Assembly (NCBI GenBank): GCA_024803745.1
Contig: JANJXV010000039.1
Coordinates: 8,400,001 to 8,464,000, forward strand
Source of the DNA: Megascapheus bottae
Lineage: Eukaryota; Chordata; Mammalia; Rodentia; Geomyidae
Direction of reading: 5' to 3'
DNA: 64,000 nt
Position 1 is the first letter of the stretch, and each line of letters opens with the position of its first letter. The position numbers and the translations under genes are program-made. Of the stretch, positions 46,491 through 64,000 are shown piece after piece. The notes below the pieces were generated by a model that did not search any database, was not told the DNA's origin, and saw nothing but the letters and a program-made list of their open reading frames with translations.

Positions 46491-46834
46491 AAAGAGACTG
46501 AGAGTCAATCATGTAATCCACAGAGCTGAGAGAGGCCAAAAAGAGATGGAGAAGGATTGAAAGATAAGTCAGGTTGGTTGATGGAGATGGATGGATGGAA
46601 AGGGGACACATAAGGACAGAAGATGGTGGAGATGATGAAAGCAACAGAAGAATCCCTCTCATGGCCTTTGATAATGGGCATCCATTTGATAATGGGCTGG
46701 AGGGCTCGGGCCCTGTTTTTCTACTTCTACCTTTCTGCCCTCCTCATACCCTGCACCCTCACACTAAAGACACTCTCACACACCCCACCGACTCCGTTTT
46801 TTCTTTTTCTTGGGGGAGGGGTGGATTTCAGGAG

Positions 46835-47062
46835 TAGGACTTGAACTCTGGGCCAGGGTTCTGTCCCTGAGCTTTTCAGCTCAAACCTAGTACTCTACTG
46901 TTTTGAGCCACGGTTCTACTTCCGGTTTTCTGGTGGTTCATTGTAGATAAGTCTCACAGATTTTTGTGCCCAGGCTGGCTTTGAACCTCGAGCCTCAGAT
47001 CTCAGCCTCCTGAGTAGCTAGGATCACAAGCGTGAGCCACTGAAGCCCAGGTTCTACATTTT

Positions 47063-47130
<68 letters not shown>

Positions 47131-47510
47131 TCCTCCTTCCCGCTCTTCCTTCCCTCCCTGCCTCTTTCTTTCCTTTGCTTGGTTTTGCAGTTCTGATATT
47201 TGGACTCAGGGCCACAGGCTTACAAGGCAGGTAGTGCATCACCTAAGCCATGTCTCTAGCCCTTATTATGGTATGGAGGAATTGAACCCAGGGCTTTGAG
47301 CATGCTAGGTGAGCACTCTACCACTAGGCCACGCTTCTGGTCCCACAACTCTATTTTAATTAATTAATTAACTTATTTATTTATTTATTGTGGCTCATTG
47401 GAGATATGGGTTGCACAGACTTTCCTGCCCAGGCTGGCTTTGAACCATGATCCTCAAATCTCAGCCTCCTGAGTAGCTAGAATGACAGGCGTGAGCCACA
47501 GGCACCTGGC
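46835..47510 (-). repeat. Geo-B1, (TTTC)n, ID and B1 pieces
   Basis: Reverse Geo-B1 46835-47050, (CTTT)n 47060-47131, ID-like piece to 47345 and B1 half 47385-47510. Confidence 0.7.
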
Positions 47511-48242
47511 TTCCTCATGCTTTTACAGATCGTTCATGGTCTCTCACACACAGATAGCTTTCCACACTCACCCAGTTTCACACCTAGCCTTGCTCGCTTT
47601 CCTGAAGAGATGGCATTGAGGGAAGGGAGAGACTTGCCAAGTGTTGTACATTGGGTTGACAAGATCTGGGGGGGGGCCCTTCCTGCCTTCAGGGACCTGG
47701 TCAGTGTTGCCCCATGCTGAGCTTGGAGAGAGGCCTGAGTGGGACCTAGACTCCCTGGGGAGCCCCTGAGGTCAGGGGGGCAGGGGAGGTACCCAGGAAT
47801 GTGCCTGGCTTGTGCTGACAGGGGAATTCAGGCTCCAGCTGGGCGGGGAGGAGCCTGCTGGGCAGAGGTGGGGCTGAAGCTGCAGGAGGGACAGGGGAGA
47901 TGGTGGGTGAACTGAACTCAGGCAGGGTCTGAGGACTGGCTGCCAGGGAACACATCGGCCTCTTTTCTCCTGAGTTTTTGTGGCCTGCTGGACTCTTGGC
48001 AAGTGGTTTTCCTGGAGGGGGCTCAGAGTGGTGAGGCTGTCAGAGACAGGAGAAAAGAAAGAGGTTATGGGAGAGAGTGGAGGTGTGGGGACCCAGGTAG
48101 GTGCTCAGACAGAGAGAGCCTCAGGGAAAGACTAGAAGGGGACACTGGTAGACAAGCTGGGAGAGAGAAGAAGACAAAGAAATATTGGGGGGCGGTGAGG
48201 AGAAATAGAAAGTCAGAAAAAGAGAAACAAAAAGAGAATTAG

Positions 48243-48439
48243 GCCAGGCACCAGTGGCTCACATCTGTTATCTTAGCTGAGATCTGAAGATTGAGATTTG
48301 AGGCCAGTCTGGGAAGAGAAGTTTGTAAGATTCTTATCTCTAACCATTAAAAAAGCTGTGACTCAAATAGTAGAGTGCTGGCCTTAAGTTAAAAAAGCTA
48401 AGGGACAGTGCCCAGGCCCTGAGTTCAAGCCCCAGGACC

Positions 48440-48475
<36 letters not shown>
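48243..48475 (+). repeat. B1-Geo SINE with (CA)n tail in NPHS1 promoter
   Basis: Forward copy whose (CA)n tail (48443-48474) ends about 50 bp before the NPHS1 ATG, so it must lie in the proximal promoter or 5'UTR. Confidence 0.8.
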
Positions 48476-48476
<1 letters not shown>

Positions 48477-48525
48477 AAGAAGCCAACACACAGAGAGGCA
48501 AGGACAGCAAAAGAGGCAGGTAGGA

Positions 48526-62691
<14,166 letters not shown>

Positions 62692-62834
62692 GTAAGATTC
62701 ACCTCCTGGTACTTGTGTCAGTTAGAGGAAGCTCCTGTGACAAAAAGACCCGGCCTTAGTACAGCAGCCTAAAGCAGGCAGTCCAGAGCCAGGCAAGGTG
62801 CCCTGCATCCAGCTGGTTTATGTTTTGGGGCTTT

Positions 62835-63300
62835 TGTTTTTGTTTTTGCCAGTCCTGGGCTTGAACTCAGGGCCTGAGCACTGTCCTTGGGCTTTCTCAA
62901 GGCTAGAGCTCTACCACTTGAGCCACAGCACCACTTCCGGTTTTTTTTTTCCTATGTATATGATACCGAGGAATCAAACCCGGGTCTCCGAGCCTGCTAG
63001 GCAAGCACTCTACCACTAGGCCAAACTTCTGGCCCCACACTTTTGAGGGCGGGTGTTGGTGGTTCATTGAAGATAAAATTCTCACAGGCTTTTCTTCCCA
63101 GGCTGACTTTGAACCGCCATCCTCAGATCTCAGCCTCCTGAGTAGCTAAGATGACAGGGTGTAAACCACTGGCCCCTGGCTTCAGCTGTTTTGAAGATAG
63201 GACCTGGCTAATTTTGCCCAGGCAGGCCTCAAACTGGCCTCATTCTATTACTACCTCCTGAGTAACCGGGGTTACAGGCCTGCACTACCATGCTCAGCTG
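62835..63300 (-). repeat. IDL-Geo, B1 half and classic B1
   Basis: Young-type IDL-Geo 62840-63035, B1 half of a Geo-B1 to 63180, and a diverged 7SL-type B1 63190-63300. Confidence 0.7.
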
Positions 63301-63552
63301 CAATGCCTGATATTCTGTGTGGACTTGGCTGGTGTTTGCTGTTACCTGAGTAAGGAAATTCGCTCTGTAACGAAGCAACAACCCCTGCCCTGTACTCACA
63401 TTCTAACTCCCTACATCCAAGAAAGAATGAGGGTCGCTGTCCATGGTGCTAGACCATGCTGGCTCTGAGAAGCACAGAGGACGCCTGTCACAGCTTCGGC
63501 TGGGTGGGACTTCAGGGTCTCCCTCAAAACTACTCAGCACTGCCACTGAATT

Positions 63553-63835
63553 ATGTGTGTGTGCGTGTGTGCGTGTGTGTGTGTGTGTGTGTGCATGTGT
63601 GTGTGTGTGTGTGTGTGCGTGTGTGAATAGTCACTGGGATTTAAACTCAAGGCCTGGGCACCATCCTTTAGCTTTTTTGCTTAAGGTACTACCATTTGAG
63701 CCACAGCTCCACTTCTGCTTTTATGATGGTTCATTGGAGTTAAGAGGCCCAAGCACTTTCCTGCCCCAGGCTCACTTTGAACCTCAGTTCTCAGCCTCCT
63801 GAGTAGCTAGGATTACAGGCTTGAGCCACCAGTGT
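63553..63835 (-). repeat. (GT)n plus Geo-B1 SINE
   Basis: Imperfect GT/GC tract 63553-63625, then a reverse SINE. Confidence 0.75.
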
Positions 63836-64000
63836 CCATATCGTAATTTGAATTTCACATCATTTTAAAATTATGGTCCAATCTTATCCCTTTACTGATT
63901 TTTCTAAAGTTTATAAATATCAACTCATTCTTAGCTCTTGGGTAATATAAACGCAGGTGGCAGGCCCTATTCGTTCGTGGGTTAATCCACTGGGAGTTTT

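Larger units (their letters stand above)
42863..48525. other. Shared 5' spacer between KIRREL2 and NPHS1
   Basis: Divergent promoters face each other across 5.7 kb. The KIRREL2 side (about 43060-43520) is GC-rich with CCACGCCC and Sp1 boxes. 43560-44330 is GC-moderate unique sequence. 44335-44945, 45690-46490 and 46835-47510 are SINEs. Microsatellites lie at 45425-45468 (GT), 46155-46216 (GA) and 47060-47131 (TTTC). The last unique piece, 47515-48240, is the likely NPHS1 proximal promoter. No coding exon is seen. Confidence 0.65.
62692..64000. other. NPHS1: NPHS1 last intron, incomplete
   Basis: Begins with the exon 28 donor GTAAGA. It holds SINEs (62835-63300, 63553-63835), a (GT)n tract and unique DNA. 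I searched for the terminal nephrin exon (expected start near GPWDL) and did not find it before the window ends. Confidence 0.75.

Noticed and set aside
62692..64000. Last exon of NPHS1 or start of PRODH2
   Set aside because: Read in all frames for the expected nephrin C-terminus and for proline dehydrogenase motifs; only SINEs and unique non-coding DNA were found.

Overview
This is mammalian nuclear DNA: interrupted genes with GT-AG introns, CpG islands at promoters, dense SINEs and many microsatellites. Gene content and order match the human 19q13.12 block (TYROBP, HCST, NFKBID, APLP1, KIRREL2, NPHS1), read here in the opposite orientation. The SINEs are of two dimeric kinds. One is a tRNA-Ala/ID-like monomer joined to a second monomer with its own box A/box B-like motifs; the other is a 7SL/B1-like monomer joined to the same second monomer. 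From memory, the first type is the IDL-Geo family described from Geomyoidea (kangaroo rats, pocket mice, pocket gophers). The window therefore most likely comes from a heteromyid or geomyid rodent; this is inference from repeats and needs a repeat-library search.

Layout. 1-5.5 kb is repeat-rich intergenic DNA. TYROBP/DAP12 (+, 5594-6573) and HCST/DAP10 (-, 6896-8153) are tail to tail, with poly(A) signals about 100 bp apart. NFKBID/IkBNS (+, first exon ending 10289, coding exons 11707-18076) starts in a CpG island and runs tail to tail into APLP1 (-, 17 coding exons, 31531 down to 21715), which starts in its own CpG island with a (GCC)n and GC-box array. KIRREL2/NEPH3 (-, 15 coding exons, 42862 down to 34748) follows in the same direction. 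NPHS1/nephrin (+, 28 coding exons seen, 48526-62691) is head to head with KIRREL2 across 5.7 kb. The last nephrin exon lies beyond the right edge. LRFN3 and PRODH2, the expected outer neighbours, are not in the window.

How the genes relate. DAP12 and DAP10 are the two transmembrane signalling adaptors of NK and myeloid receptors (ITAM and YxxM types). NFKBID is a nuclear IkB acting on NF-kB target genes in lymphoid cells. APLP1 is a neuronal amyloid-precursor-like protein. KIRREL2 and nephrin are interacting immunoglobulin-superfamily adhesion proteins of the podocyte slit diaphragm. All exon boundaries given below were placed by hand from splice consensus, and reading-frame phase was checked exon by exon; no alignment was run.

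Most notable observations: (1) NFKBID lacks one C of a C7 run in its last exon, replacing the usual C-terminus. (2) The NFKBID long N-terminus resembles an OCA-B-type coactivator peptide but has no in-frame ATG downstream of the visible exon 1. (3) A young SINE inserted 10 bp into NPHS1 intron 10 and duplicated the 5' splice site. (4) Two nephrin Ig domains each gained an extra cysteine beside the conserved one. (5) NPHS1 has a likely GC-AG intron. (6) HCST has two in-frame acceptors, giving a short mouse-like or a longer human-like stalk. (7) Young SINEs are nested inside older SINEs with clear target-site duplications. I see no novel system such as a mobile defence or biosynthetic locus; this is a conserved vertebrate gene cluster.
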